A stretch of 64,000 nt of DNA from Xylophilus sp. GW821-FHT01B05 (lineage in GTDB: Bacteria; Pseudomonadota; Gammaproteobacteria; Burkholderiales; Burkholderiaceae_C). The position numbers and the translations under genes were made by a program. A model generated the notes under the pieces. The model ran no database searches, had not been told where the DNA came from, and was given only the letters and a program-made list of their open reading frames with translations. Location: contig CP152408.1 in assembly GCA_038961845.1 (NCBI GenBank), forward strand, positions 4,774,001-4,838,000, written 5' to 3'. Shown here one piece after another: positions 1 to 9,242 of this stretch; the first letter of the stretch is position 1; the number at the start of each line of letters is the position of its first letter.

Positions 1-129
1 GAGGCCGACACCGACCATGACGGCAAGGTGAGCTTCGAGGAAATCCGCGCCCTGGCCGTGCGCCAGCGCGCCGAACGCGCAGCGGCAGCAGCAGCCGCCG
101 CGCCCGCCGCCCCTGCGCCGGCCAAGTAA
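1..129 (+). CDS. EF-hand domain protein, C-terminal end (5' truncated by window)
   Basis: The reading frame enters from the left edge and stops at TAA 127-129, so only about 42 residues are visible. They begin with a calcium-binding EF-hand loop, DTDHDGKVSFEE, which has acidic residues at positions 1, 3 and 5, the central glycine and the terminal glutamate. An Ala/Pro-rich low-complexity tail follows. Proteins of this type are usually small exported calcium-binding proteins. The N-terminus, any signal peptide and the number of EF-hands lie outside the window. It converges with the next gene, with only 3 bp between the stops. Confidence 0.75.
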   Translation, partial: EADTDHDGKVSFEEIRALAVRQRAERAAAAAAAAPAAPAPAK

Positions 130-132
130 GCC

Positions 133-591
133 CTACAGCTCCGACGCCGGCAGCGTGCGCTTGACCTTGGTCGGGTCGGCGTAGACCACCGGCGCGGCAC
201 TGCCGTCGCCCGTGCCCAGTTGCACGTCCTGGTGCGCCTTGCGCTGCTGCTCTTCGGCGATCTCCACCATCAGCGTGCTGGCACGCCAGAGCGACTGGAT
301 GTGCTCGATCAGCTGCTTGCTGATCGGCTCCTTGGGCGGCTCCTCGGGCTCCTTGGCGGTTTCCTTCTGGCGCACCGCAGTCCAGTCGCGGTTGGGCGTC
401 TCGGTCGAGGACGAGGGGCTGTTGTCCGGGCTGCGCGCGCCCTGCGGCGCGCCGACGAAGTCCTGGCCCTTGGTGGAATCGGCCTGGGTGATGCCCGCGC
501 GAACCGCGGGCTCGGTGGCACCGGCCGCGGCAACGCCTACCGTCGGGCTCAGGGGACGGTAGGGGCTAAGGTCTGCGGGCGGTATTTGCAT
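133..591 (-). CDS. Hypothetical protein, 152 aa
   Basis: I do not recognise this gene. The start is supported by a Shine-Dalgarno-like CCGGAG upstream of the ATG. The first half is low-complexity and rich in Pro, Ser, Thr and Ala. Residues about 90-120 form a charged amphipathic helix (KQLIEHIQSLWRASTLMVEI), possibly a coiled coil or an interaction segment. No signal peptide or membrane segment is visible. Length and layout would fit an export-apparatus or needle-type subunit, but the sequence gives no direct support for that. It converges with the EF-hand gene. Confidence 0.55.
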   Translation of the reverse strand: MQIPPADLSPYRPLSPTVGVAAAGATEPAVRAGITQADSTKGQDFVGAPQGARSPDNSPSSSTETPNRDWTAVRQKETAKEPEEPPKEPISKQLIEHIQSLWRASTLMVEIAEEQQRKAHQDVQLGTGDGSAAPVVYADPTKVKRTLPASEL

Positions 592-699
592 GGCAGGTAC
601 TCCGGAGAGGGGTCGGGACGGCCGGGTTAGAACAGCCGTATCAGTGCTATCGGCCCATACCTGCCAATCTTTAGCGCTATTTCACGCGCCGGATACGTT

Positions 700-1395
700 T
701 TATCCCGCGCGGTACCCCCCCCAACCATTGGCCCGCAGCTCGCAGGCCGGGCACTTGCCGCAGCCGTAGCCCCAGGCGTGGCGCTGGCTGCGGTCGCCCA
801 GGTAGCAGGTGTGCGTGTGCTCGACCACCAGGTCCACCAGCCGCGTGCCGCCCAGGCGCTCGGCCATGCGCCAGGTCTCGGCCTTGTCTATCCACATCAG
901 CGGGGTCTCGACCAGCAGGCGCCGGTCCATGCCCAGCGACAGGGCGATCTGCATCGCCTTCATGGTGTCGTCGCGGCAGTCGGGGTAGCCGGAGTAGTCG
1001 GTTTCGCAGACGCCGGTGACCAGCACGTCCAGCCCGCGCCGGTAGCCCAGCGCGGCGGCCAGGGTGAGGAACAGCAGGTTGCGCCCGGGCACGAAGGTGT
1101 TGGGCAGGCCGCTGGCCTCCATCTGGAAGGCGGTGTCGCGGGTGAGCGAGGTGTCACTGATCTGGCCCAGGATGCCGACGTCCAGCACGTGGTCGTCGCC
1201 AAGCCGGGCGTGCCACTCGGGGAAGTCGTGGCGCAGCTCGCGCAGCACATTGAGCCGCGCATCCAGCTCGATGTGGTGGCGCTGGCCGTAGTCGAAGCCG
1301 ACGGTTTCGACCCGCTCGTAGCGGGTCAGCGCGTCGGCCAGGCAGGTGGTGGAATCCTGGCCGCCGGAGAACAGGACAAGGGCGGAACGGGGCAT
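700..1395 (-). CDS. queC: 7-cyano-7-deazaguanine synthase QueC
   Basis: QueC converts 7-carboxy-7-deazaguanine to preQ0 with ATP and ammonia, in the cytosolic queuosine pathway for modified tRNA. The 231-residue length is typical. Residues 8-16 carry the PP-loop ATP-binding motif LFSGGQDST. The C-terminus has the zinc-binding cysteine cluster (CYLGD, then [10 protein letters not shown]). Internal family motifs include VPGRNLLFL and [16 protein letters not shown]. No other queuosine gene is visible here. The gene follows the DUF1854/ABC pair on the same strand, but a 90-bp gap with palindromic repeats separates them, so it may be transcribed separately. I saw no preQ1 riboswitch. Confidence 0.95.
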   Translation of the reverse strand: MPRSALVLFSGGQDSTTCLADALTRYERVETVGFDYGQRHHIELDARLNVLRELRHDFPEWHARLGDDHVLDVGILGQISDTSLTRDTAFQMEASGLPNTFVPGRNLLFLTLAAALGYRRGLDVLVTGVCETDYSGYPDCRDDTMKAMQIALSLGMDRRLLVETPLMWIDKAETWRMAERLGGTRLVDLVVEHTHTCYLGDRSQRHAWGYGCGKCPACELRANGWGGYRAG

Positions 1396-1428
1396 GGCAG
1401 CGTCTTTCAGGTGCGAACAGTCAACAGG

Positions 1429-1472
1429 TAGCTACAAAATAAGTAGCGATAAGCCCAGGCCACACCTGGGCT
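1429..1472. repeat. Intergenic double palindrome (gctac-N7-gtagc plus agcccagg-N5-cctgggct)
   Basis: Two adjacent inverted repeats lie between the DUF1854 stop and queC. The first has arms GCTAC (1431-1435) and GTAGC (1443-1447) around an A-rich loop. The second has 8-bp arms AGCCCAGG (1452-1459) and CCTGGGCT (1465-1472). A T-rich stretch follows on the plus strand. The same architecture recurs at 11504-11543, and partial versions occur near 20610 and 20696, so this is a dispersed repeat family. It may form a transcription terminator or an RNA-stabilising hairpin. Confidence 0.6.
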
Positions 1473-1485
1473 AGAGCCACTTTTC

Positions 1486-1956
1486 TTATAAAAATCGATC
1501 CAGCATGCGGCGCGAGGCGCGGTCCAGCGCGAAGCGGTCGCGAATGCGAAAGTGCAGGCCTTCGCCGCTCAGCACCAGCAGGCCGTTGTCGGGCAGGCGG
1601 CGCAGGTCGTCTTCGGACTTGAGCACCAGGCGCGCCGGGCCGCGGTCGGTCTCGACCTCCCAGGTGCTGGGCGTGGCGTAGGTGGATACGGCCAGCAGGC
1701 GCTGGATCTCGGGCATGAATTCGCGGCCGGCCAGGTCTTCCTCGACCAGGGCGCGCGCCTCGGACGGCAGCACATCCAGCCGGGCTAGCCAGGCGCGCTC
1801 GCGGCCGTCCTCGGTGCCAACCAGGGACAGGCATTCGTCCGGCGCGCCCAGCGGGAAGGCCCGCACCGGCACGACGACGACGCTGCCGGCGGCATCGGTC
1901 AGCAGCAGGCGGCCGAAGGCGTCGCGGGCCAGGGTGAAGTCGATGGCAACGCTCAT
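1486..1956 (-). CDS. DUF1854 family protein, cyanophycin-locus partner
   Basis: A 156-residue cytosolic protein of the DUF1854 family, which from general knowledge is found beside a dedicated ABC transporter in cyanophycin loci of Burkholderiales. Its biochemical role is not established. I chose the ATG at 1954-1956 because a perfect Shine-Dalgarno AGGAGGTTCT sits just upstream, inside the last codons of the ABC gene; a longer frame to 2034 would add an implausible N-terminus. Recognisable family features include MPEIQRLLAVSTYATPSTWE near residue 75. The stop-to-start distance to the ABC gene is about 1 bp, so the two are translationally coupled. Confidence 0.85.
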   Translation of the reverse strand: MSVAIDFTLARDAFGRLLLTDAAGSVVVVPVRAFPLGAPDECLSLVGTEDGRERAWLARLDVLPSEARALVEEDLAGREFMPEIQRLLAVSTYATPSTWEVETDRGPARLVLKSEDDLRRLPDNGLLVLSGEGLHFRIRDRFALDRASRRMLDRFL

Positions 1957-1957
1957 T

Positions 1958-4213
1958 TCAAGAACCTCCTGCCGGGTGGCTGGAATGCAGATCAGCAGGC
2001 GGCAGCAGCTCGCGGTCTTCCAGATCATCGGCATCCACCCGCCGCACCTGCGCCTGGTAGAGCCGCCAATAGGCGCCCTGTTTGGCCATCAGCTCATCGT
2101 GCGGGCCGACCTCGACCACCTCGCCGCGGTCCATCACCACCAGGCGGTCGGCCTTGCGCAGGGTGGACAGGCGGTGGGCAATGGCGATGGTGGTGCGGCC
2201 CTGCACCAGGTTGTCGAGCGCGCGCTGGATTTCCTTCTCGGTCTCGGTATCCACGGCCGAGGTGGCCTCGTCCAGGATCAGGATGCGTGGATCGATCAGC
2301 AGCGCGCGCGCAATGCTGATGCGCTGGCGCTCGCCGCCCGACAGGCCCTGGCCGCGCTCACCCACCATCGAGTCATAGCCCAGCGGCAGCCGCAGGATGA
2401 AGTCGTGCGCATGGGCGGCGCGCGCGGCGGCGACGATCTCGGCGCGGCTGGCCTCGGGCCGGCCATAGGCGATGTTCTCGGCAATGGTGCCGAAGAACAG
2501 AAACGGCTCCTGCAGCACCAGGCCGATGTGGCGCCGGTAGTCGGCCAGGCGCAGGCGGCGGATGTCGACGCCGTCGACCTCGATCGCGCCGTCGCTCACG
2601 TCATAGAAGCGGCTGATCAGGTTCACCAGCGTGCTCTTGCCCGAGCCGCTGTGGCCGACCAGACCGATCATCTCGCCCGGGCGGATATCCAGGTCCAGCC
2701 CGCGAATGACGGCGCGGCTGCCGTAGCGAAAGCCCACGTTGCGCAGCCGGATCGCGCCCTGCGTGGTGGGCAGGGACACCGGGTTGGCGGGCTCCGGCAC
2801 GTTGGAGACATGGTCCAGGATGTCGAAGATGCGCTTGGCGCCGGCCGCCGCTTTTTGCGTGACCGAGACGATGCGGCTCATGGAATCCAGCCGCGTGTAG
2901 AAGCGCCCGATATAGGCCAGGAAGGCGGTCAGCACGCCGACCGTGATCTGCTGGTGCGCCACCAGCCAGATGCCAAAACCCCAGACCATCAGCAGGCCGA
3001 TTTCGGTCAGCAGCGATACCGTGGGCGTGAACAGCGACCAGGTGCGGTTGATGCGGTCGTTCACCTCCAGGTTGCGCTGGTTGGCCGCCCGAAAGCGCTG
3101 GCCCTCGCGCTTTTCCTGGGCAAAGGCCTTGACCACGCGAATGCCGGGAATGGTGTCGGCCAGCACGTTGGTGACTTCGGAGAAGGCACGGTCGACCTTC
3201 TCGAAGCCGGTGCGCAGGCGGTCGCGCACCAGGTGGATCATCCAGGCGATCAGCGGCAGCGGCAGCAGCGTGGCCAGCGCCAGCCAGGGGTTGATGGAGA
3301 ACAAGATGACCGCCGTCATCACCATCATCAGCACGTCGGTGGCGAAATCCAGCGCATGTAGCGACAGAAAGACGTTGATGCGGTCGGTTTCCGCGCCGAT
3401 GCGCGCCATCAGGTCGCCGGTGCGCTTGCTGCCAAAGTACTCCAGCGACAGTTGCAGCAGGTGCTCGAAGGTCGCCGTGCGCAGGTCGGCGCCGATACGC
3501 TCGGACACCAGCGCCAGCAGATAGGTGCGCGCCCAGCTCAAGCCCCAGCCCACCAGCGCCGAGGCCAGCAGCGCGCCCAGGTACAGCGCCACGCGGTGCG
3601 GCGCGATCTCCTGGCCGTTCTGGAACGGGATCAGCACATCGTCCATCAGCGGGATGGTCAGGTAGGGCGGCACCAGCGTGGCCGCGGTCGAGGCCAAGGT
3701 AAGCGAGAAGCCCGCCAGCAGCCGCCAGCGGTAGGGCCGGGCAAAGCGCCACAGGCGCAGCAGCACCCAGGTGGAGGGCGGCGTGGCCTCGACGTCGTCG
3801 TCTTCGTCGGCGGCATCGGCCACGACGGCAGCGGGCACGGCCCCGGCCTGCAGCGCTTCGAAGCGCTCGACCAGGTCCACCGCCTGCACGTGCAAGGCCA
3901 TGGTGAAGCGCCAGACGGCCAGCCGGCCCTGGTCATCGACCAGTTCCAGCGAGCCCACGCCGCCGTGGTCGGCCAGGCGCAGCGCCAGGCCCGGGCGCAG
4001 GGCCCATTCGCGCCAGCTTTGCTCGCCCGGCTCGGCCGCCAGCAGCCGCCGCGCGGTCAGCACCAGCCGGCCGCTGGCGAAACGAAGGGCGTTGTCGAGG
4101 TCAACCGGAACGCTGGCCAATACGTTCTCATCACTTGCGACCTTTTCCAGCGCACCGGCCCGGCGGTGGCCAGACCTTATTTCGGAAGCATCGACAGAAT
4201 CAGGATGTTGCAT
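1958..4213 (-). CDS. ABC transporter, fused permease/ATPase, of the cyanophycin locus
   Basis: A 751-residue half-transporter of the MsbA/exporter type. Residues 1 to about 145 form an extra N-terminal domain with a stretch ([15 protein letters not shown]) that resembles bacterial PH-like domains. A six-helix membrane domain follows at about 150-460. The ATPase has Walker [10 protein letters not shown] near 520, signature [15 protein letters not shown] near 625, and Walker [13 protein letters not shown] just after, so it looks catalytically intact. It is transcribed divergently from cphA' and coupled to the DUF1854 gene. The substrate is unknown. Position suggests a role in cyanophycin metabolism, perhaps moving a peptide or precursor, but that is inference. 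Confidence 0.88.
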   Translation of the reverse strand: MQHPDSVDASEIRSGHRRAGALEKVASDENVLASVPVDLDNALRFASGRLVLTARRLLAAEPGEQSWREWALRPGLALRLADHGGVGSLELVDDQGRLAVWRFTMALHVQAVDLVERFEALQAGAVPAAVVADAADEDDDVEATPPSTWVLLRLWRFARPYRWRLLAGFSLTLASTAATLVPPYLTIPLMDDVLIPFQNGQEIAPHRVALYLGALLASALVGWGLSWARTYLLALVSERIGADLRTATFEHLLQLSLEYFGSKRTGDLMARIGAETDRINVFLSLHALDFATDVLMMVMTAVILFSINPWLALATLLPLPLIAWMIHLVRDRLRTGFEKVDRAFSEVTNVLADTIPGIRVVKAFAQEKREGQRFRAANQRNLEVNDRINRTWSLFTPTVSLLTEIGLLMVWGFGIWLVAHQQITVGVLTAFLAYIGRFYTRLDSMSRIVSVTQKAAAGAKRIFDILDHVSNVPEPANPVSLPTTQGAIRLRNVGFRYGSRAVIRGLDLDIRPGEMIGLVGHSGSGKSTLVNLISRFYDVSDGAIEVDGVDIRRLRLADYRRHIGLVLQEPFLFFGTIAENIAYGRPEASRAEIVAAARAAHAHDFILRLPLGYDSMVGERGQGLSGGERQRISIARALLIDPRILILDEATSAVDTETEKEIQRALDNLVQGRTTIAIAHRLSTLRKADRLVVMDRGEVVEVGPHDELMAKQGAYWRLYQAQVRRVDADDLEDRELLPPADLHSSHPAGGS

Positions 4214-4391
4214 TTTTCAAGTGGTCGCGTGCGGTCCGCCGCGGCGGCCGGCGCAACGCGCCGACAGGCGATTTTCACCCAATCCCCCGGGCCTTCTGTA
4301 CTGCCCTGACTCCTCCGGCCAACCGTGTTGCAACGCAGCACCCCAGAATGGCCCGGTTGACACCCCCGTCCAAGCTTCAGACCATAGTCAC

Positions 4392-6611
4392 ATGCAACCC
4401 AAGAACGACATCCGCATCCTGCGCGTCAACTACCTGCACGGCTCCAATATCTGGACCTACCGGGAAGTTCTGGAGGTCTGGCTCGACCTCGGCGAGCTGG
4501 AGCAGTTCCCCTCGCACATCCTGCCCGGCTTCAACCAGCGGCTCACCGCCTGGCTGCCGGCGCTGATCGAGCACACCTGCGGCGTTGGTGAGCGCGGCGG
4601 CTTCCTGCAGCGGCTGGAGGGCGGCACCTGGATGGGCCATGTGCTGGAGCACGTGATCATCGAGCTGCTGAACCTGGCCGGCATGCCCACCACCTTTGGC
4701 CAGACCCGCGAAACCACCACCAGCGGCATCTACCGCATGGTGTTCCGCGCGCAGGACGAGGCCACCGCCCGCGTCGCCCTGGCCGAAGGCCTGGCCCTGC
4801 TCATGGCGGCCATCAACGACCAGCCCTTTGACGTGCAAGCCGCCGTGGCGCGGGTGCGCACGCAGATCGACGAATCCTTTCTGGGCCCCAGCACCGACTG
4901 CATCGTCACCGCTGCGGCCGACCGCAAGATCCCGCATATCCGCCTGAATGGCGGCAACCTGGTGCAGCTCGGCTACGGCTGCCGCCAGCGCCGCATCTGG
5001 ACGGCCGAGACCGACCGCACCAGCGCCATTGGCGAAAGCATTGCCGCCGACAAGGACCTGACCAAGTCCATGCTGGCCTCCTGCGGCGTGCCGGTGCCCG
5101 AGGGCGCCCTGGTCGACAGCGCCGCGGCTGCCTGGGAGGCTGCAGTGGAAATCGGCCTGCCGGTGGTGGTGAAACCATCGGACGGCAACCACGCACGCGG
5201 CGTGACGCTGGACCTGCGCCTGCAGGCCGACGTCGAGGCCGCCTTCACCCTGGCTGAGCGCGAAGGCAGCGGCGTGATCGTCGAGCGCTATATCCAGGGC
5301 GCCGAGCACCGCCTGCTGGTAGTGGGCGGCAAGGTGGTGGCGGCCACGCGCGGCGAGCCGGTGCATGTGACCGGCGACGGCGTGTCCACCCTGGCCGCGC
5401 TAATCGACTCGCAAATGAACACCGACCCGCGCCGTGGCTGGGAGCACCAGTTCCCGCTCACCACCATCGACGTCAACGACGGCGCGGTGCAGCTCGAGCT
5501 GCGCCGCCAGGGCCTGACGCCCGACAGCATTGCCGAGGCCGGCCGCAAGGTGTCGGTGCAACGCACCGGCAACATGTCCATCGACTGCACCGAAGACGTG
5601 CACCCCGAGGTCGCGCACGCGGTCACCCTGGCCGCGCGCGTGGTGGGCCTGGACATTGCCGGCATCGACCTGGTGGCGCGCGACATCCGCCAGCCGCTGC
5701 AGGCACAGGCCGGCGCCATCGTCGAGGTCAATGCCGGCCCGGGCCTGCTGATGCACCTGAAGCCCACGCAAGGCCAGCCGCGACCGGTCGGCCGCGCCAT
5801 TTGCGACCACCTGTTTGCCGAAGGCGACAACGGCCGCATCCCGCTGGTGGGCATTGCCGGCACGCGCCACAACGCGGCCATCGGCCGGCTGGTGGCCTGG
5901 TTGTGCCACCTGGACGGCCGCCGCACCGGCCTGGCCTGCAAGGACGGCCTGTTCCTGGACCGGCGCCGCGTCGACACCGCCGACGGCACCCACTGGCAGG
6001 CCGGCGAGCGCCTGCTGATCAACAGCACGGTGCAGGTGGCGGTGCTGGAGAACCCCGCGTCTTCCATCCTGCGCGACGGCCTGGCCTATGACCGCTGCCA
6101 GGTCGGCGTGGTGACCGACTTCGACGGCATCGAGGCGCTGGCCTATTTCGACGTGCACACCCCCAAGCACATGCACAAGGTGCTGCGCACGCAAGTCGAC
6201 GTGGTGCTGGCCGATGGCGCGGCCGTGCTCAACGCCGAAGTGCCCGAGGTGGCAGAGCTGGCCCCGCTGTGCGACGGCGAGGTGGTCTTCTACGCCTGCG
6301 ACCCGGCCGCACCGGCCGTGGTGGCGCATTGCGCCAGCGGCGGCCGCGCCGTGGTGCTGCGCAATGGCCGCGTGGCCCTGGTGTCGGACAGCCAGGACGT
6401 GCCCCTGTCCGGCCTGGGCCCGCTGGACGCCTGGCGCACACGCCATGGTGCCCTGCCAGACGAGGCCCTGCTGGCCGCCGTGGCCACCGCCTGGGCACTG
6501 GGCATTGCGCCGCAACTCATCGGCGCCGGCCTGCAGGCCTTCGAGGGCGAAGCCGGCCTGCCGCTGCTGCCCACCGCCGCCCCTGTCACCACCACCGCAG
6601 CCCTGGCCTGA
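4392..6611 (+). CDS. cphA': Cyanophycin synthetase-like protein CphA' (degenerate Mur-ligase half)
   Basis: A 739-residue paralogue of the CphA encoded next to it. Residues 1-160 match the CphA N-terminal domain. An ATP-grasp domain follows (about 215-480; VVVKPSDGNHARGV, IVEVNAGPGLLMH). The Mur-ligase P-loop, which reads TGTNGKTTVT in CphA, is here AGTRHNAAIG near residue 485, so the lysine and threonines that bind ATP are gone. The protein also ends where CphA continues into its last ligase lobe. It can therefore at most use the ATP-grasp site. CphA' proteins accompany CphA in other Burkholderiales. The ATG at 4392 is the first plausible start; no strong ribosome site is seen. Confidence 0.9.
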   Translation: MQPKNDIRILRVNYLHGSNIWTYREVLEVWLDLGELEQFPSHILPGFNQRLTAWLPALIEHTCGVGERGGFLQRLEGGTWMGHVLEHVIIELLNLAGMPTTFGQTRETTTSGIYRMVFRAQDEATARVALAEGLALLMAAINDQPFDVQAAVARVRTQIDESFLGPSTDCIVTAAADRKIPHIRLNGGNLVQLGYGCRQRRIWTAETDRTSAIGESIAADKDLTKSMLASCGVPVPEGALVDSAAAAWEAAVEIGLPVVVKPSDGNHARGVTLDLRLQADVEAAFTLAEREGSGVIVERYIQGAEHRLLVVGGKVVAATRGEPVHVTGDGVSTLAALIDSQMNTDPRRGWEHQFPLTTIDVNDGAVQLELRRQGLTPDSIAEAGRKVSVQRTGNMSIDCTEDVHPEVAHAVTLAARVVGLDIAGIDLVARDIRQPLQAQAGAIVEVNAGPGLLMHLKPTQGQPRPVGRAICDHLFAEGDNGRIPLVGIAGTRHNAAIGRLVAWLCHLDGRRTGLACKDGLFLDRRRVDTADGTHWQAGERLLINSTVQVAVLENPASSILRDGLAYDRCQVGVVTDFDGIEALAYFDVHTPKHMHKVLRTQVDVVLADGAAVLNAEVPEVAELAPLCDGEVVFYACDPAAPAVVAHCASGGRAVVLRNGRVALVSDSQDVPLSGLGPLDAWRTRHGALPDEALLAAVATAWALGIAPQLIGAGLQAFEGEAGLPLLPTAAPVTTTAALA

Positions 6612-6648
6612 GCGCCCCGGCCAGACGCCAAGAGAAAGAGCCCCACGG

Positions 6649-9231
6649 ATGGACATCTCCCGCATTCGCGCCCTGCGCGGCCCCAACCTCTGGAGCCGCC
6701 ACACCTCGATCGAAGCCATCGTCAGCTGCCGCCCGGACGAATGCAACATCACGCAACTGCCCGGCTTTGAGCAGCGCGTGCGCGCACGCTTCCCCTCCAT
6801 CGGCGCGCTGCGCCATGCCGGCCAGGCCGGCGAGGTATCGCTGGCCGTGGTGCTGGGCATTGCCGCGCTCACGCTGCAAGCCCAGGCTGGCTGCCCGGTC
6901 ACCTTCATGCGCATTGCCGATACGCCTGATGCCGGCGTGCACCAGGTGATCGTGCAGTACAGCGAAGAGGCCGTGGGCCGCCGCGCCTTCGCGCTGGCGC
7001 ATGCGCTGATCGAGTCGGCCGTGGCCGACACCCCGTTTGACGTGCAGGCCGCCATTGCCGAGCTGCGCGAGCTGGACGAGTCCGAGCGCCTGGGCCCCAG
7101 CACCGGCTGCATCGTTGATGCCGCCGTGGCGCGCGGCATTCCCTACCGGCGCCTGACCCAGGGCAGCCTGGTGCAGTTTGGCTGGGGCTCGCGCCAGCGC
7201 CGCATCCAGGCAGCCGAGCTGGACAGCACCAGCGCCGTGTCCGAATCCATCGCGCAAGACAAGGACCTGACCAAGAAGCTGCTGCATGCCGCCGGCGTGC
7301 CCGTGCCGCTGGGCCGCCCCGCGCATTCGGCCGAGGACGGCTGGGCCGCCGCGCTGGAGATCGGCCTGCCGGTGGTCGTCAAGCCGCAGGACGGCAACCA
7401 GGGTAAGGGCGTGACCGTCAACCTGATGGACCGCGAGCACATGGACATCGCCTTCAAGGCGGCGGCCGAGTACGGTGACGTGATCGTCGAACGCTTTCTG
7501 CCGGGCTATGACTTTCGCCTGCTGGTGGTGGGCGACAAGATGGTCGCCGCCTCGCGCCGCGACCCGCCGCAGGTGATTGGCGACGGCGTGCACACGGTGC
7601 GCGAACTGGTCGATGCGGTCAACCGCGACCCGCGCCGCGGCGAGGGCCACAGCACGTCGCTGACCAAGATCCGCTTTGACGACATCGCCGTGCTGCGCCT
7701 GTCCACGCAGGGGCTGCAGCCTGAATCGGTGCCGGCCACCGGCCAGCGCGTGGTGCTGCGCAACAACGCCAACCTGTCCACCGGCGGCACCGCCACCGAC
7801 GTGACCGACGACGTGCACCCCGACGTGGCCGCGCGCGCCGTGGCTGCGGCGCAGATGGTGGGCCTGCATATCTGCGGCGTCGACGTGGTTTGCGAAACCG
7901 TGCTCAAGCCGCTCGAAGAGCAAAGCGGCGGCATCGTCGAGGTCAACGCCGCGCCCGGCCTGCGCATGCACACCTCGCCCTCCTACGGCAAGCCGCGCGC
8001 CGTGGGCGACGCCATGATCGAGCGCCTGTTCGCCCCGGGCGACGACGGCCGCATTCCGGTGGTGGCCGTCACCGGCACCAACGGCAAGACCACGGTCACG
8101 CGCCTGATCGCGCACATGGTGGCCGGCCGTGGCCTGCGCGTGGGCATGACCAATACCGACGGCGTCTACGTGGACGGCCGCCAAACCGACAGCGGCGACT
8201 GCAGCGGCCCCAAGAGCGCACGCAACGTGCTGCTGCACCCCGATGTAGACGCAGCCGTGTTCGAGGTGGCGCGCGGCGGCGTGCTGCGCGAAGGCCTGGG
8301 TTTTGACCACTGCCAGGTGGCGGTGGTCACCAACATCGGCGCGGGTGACCATCTGGGTTTGAACTACATCACCACGGTGGAAGACCTGGCGGTGTTGAAG
8401 CGCGTGATCGTGCAGAACGTGGCGCCCAAGGGCTATGCGGTGCTGAACGCGGCCGACCCCATCGTCGCTGCCATGGCCAACAGCTGCCCGGGCGACGTGA
8501 TCTTCTTTGCCGCCGACCGCTTCAACCCGGTGATGGCCACGCACCGCGCCCAGGGCCGGCGCACGCTCTACATCGACCAAGACCAGTTGGTGGCGGCCGA
8601 AGGCTCGTGGCGTGAGACCGTATCGCTGCGCGACATCCCGCTGACCCGCCACGGCGCCATCCGCTTCCAGGTGGAGAACGCCATGGCCGCCGTGGCTGCC
8701 GCCTGGGCGCTGGGCCTGGGCTGGGACGTGATCCGCAACGGGCTGGCCAGCTTCGTCAACGACAGCAGCAACGCCCCCGGCCGCTTCAACGTGATGGACT
8801 ACCGCGGCGCCACCGTGATCGCCGACTACGGCCACAACCCCGACGCCATGCGCGCCCTGGTGGCCGCCGTAGAGGCCATGCCGGCCAAGCGCCGCTCCGT
8901 CGTCATCAGCGGCGCCGGCGACCGGCGCGACGAAGACATCCGCGAGCAGACCGTGATCCTGGGCGAAGCCTTTGACGAGGTGATCCTGTACCAGGACGCG
9001 GCCCAGCGCGGCCGCGCCGACGGCGAGGTGACGGCCCTGCTGCGCCAAGGCCTGGTGGGCGCCAAGCGCACTACCCACGTCGAAGAGATCCGCGGCGAGT
9101 TCATCGCCATCGACAGCGCGCTGGCGCGGCTGGCGCCGGGCGACCTGTGCCTGGTGCTGGTAGACCAGGTGGAAGAGGCGCTGGCGCACCTGGCGTCGCG
9201 TATCGCCGAGGCTGCGGCGCAGGCGGCCTGA
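6649..9231 (+). CDS. cphA: Cyanophycin synthetase CphA
   Basis: An 860-residue cytosolic enzyme that builds the storage polymer cyanophycin (poly-Asp backbone with Arg side chains) from Asp and Arg with ATP. Domains in order: N-terminal domain (1-160), ATP-grasp (about 215-465; VVVKPQDGNQGKGV, IVEVNAAPGLRMH), and Mur-ligase-like domain with an intact P-loop VTGTNGKTTVT near 472. The C-terminal lobe contains IADYGHNPDAMRAL. The length is normal for the family. It starts 37 bp after cphA', with a purine-rich AGAGAAAGAG ahead of the ATG, so the two genes are surely one operon. No cyanophycinase gene is present in the window. Confidence 0.96.
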   Translation: MDISRIRALRGPNLWSRHTSIEAIVSCRPDECNITQLPGFEQRVRARFPSIGALRHAGQAGEVSLAVVLGIAALTLQAQAGCPVTFMRIADTPDAGVHQVIVQYSEEAVGRRAFALAHALIESAVADTPFDVQAAIAELRELDESERLGPSTGCIVDAAVARGIPYRRLTQGSLVQFGWGSRQRRIQAAELDSTSAVSESIAQDKDLTKKLLHAAGVPVPLGRPAHSAEDGWAAALEIGLPVVVKPQDGNQGKGVTVNLMDREHMDIAFKAAAEYGDVIVERFLPGYDFRLLVVGDKMVAASRRDPPQVIGDGVHTVRELVDAVNRDPRRGEGHSTSLTKIRFDDIAVLRLSTQGLQPESVPATGQRVVLRNNANLSTGGTATDVTDDVHPDVAARAVAAAQMVGLHICGVDVVCETVLKPLEEQSGGIVEVNAAPGLRMHTSPSYGKPRAVGDAMIERLFAPGDDGRIPVVAVTGTNGKTTVTRLIAHMVAGRGLRVGMTNTDGVYVDGRQTDSGDCSGPKSARNVLLHPDVDAAVFEVARGGVLREGLGFDHCQVAVVTNIGAGDHLGLNYITTVEDLAVLKRVIVQNVAPKGYAVLNAADPIVAAMANSCPGDVIFFAADRFNPVMATHRAQGRRTLYIDQDQLVAAEGSWRETVSLRDIPLTRHGAIRFQVENAMAAVAAAWALGLGWDVIRNGLASFVNDSSNAPGRFNVMDYRGATVIADYGHNPDAMRALVAAVEAMPAKRRSVVISGAGDRRDEDIREQTVILGEAFDEVILYQDAAQRGRADGEVTALLRQGLVGAKRTTHVEEIRGEFIAIDSALARLAPGDLCLVLVDQVEEALAHLASRIAEAAAQAA

Positions 9232-9242
9232 CGGAAGGGGGC

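Noticed and set aside
1396..1485. preQ1 riboswitch upstream of queC
   Set aside because: The gap contains two simple palindromes of the dispersed repeat type. I could not find the compact pseudoknot pattern with the conserved A-rich tail.
4357..4388. TTGACA with a possible -10 before cphA'
   Set aside because: The only -10-like hexamers at proper spacing lie within a few bases of the ATG, leaving no room for a leader. The match to the -35 consensus is probably chance in the 178-bp divergent region.
6586..9189. Long open frame antisense to cphA (about 867 codons)
   Set aside because: It is a shadow of the GC-rich cphA codons, with low-complexity His/Gln/Ala-rich translation and no motifs. 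The same applies to other long antisense frames, for example opposite the hybrid kinase (18108-20609) and opposite the ABC transporter (1682-3361).
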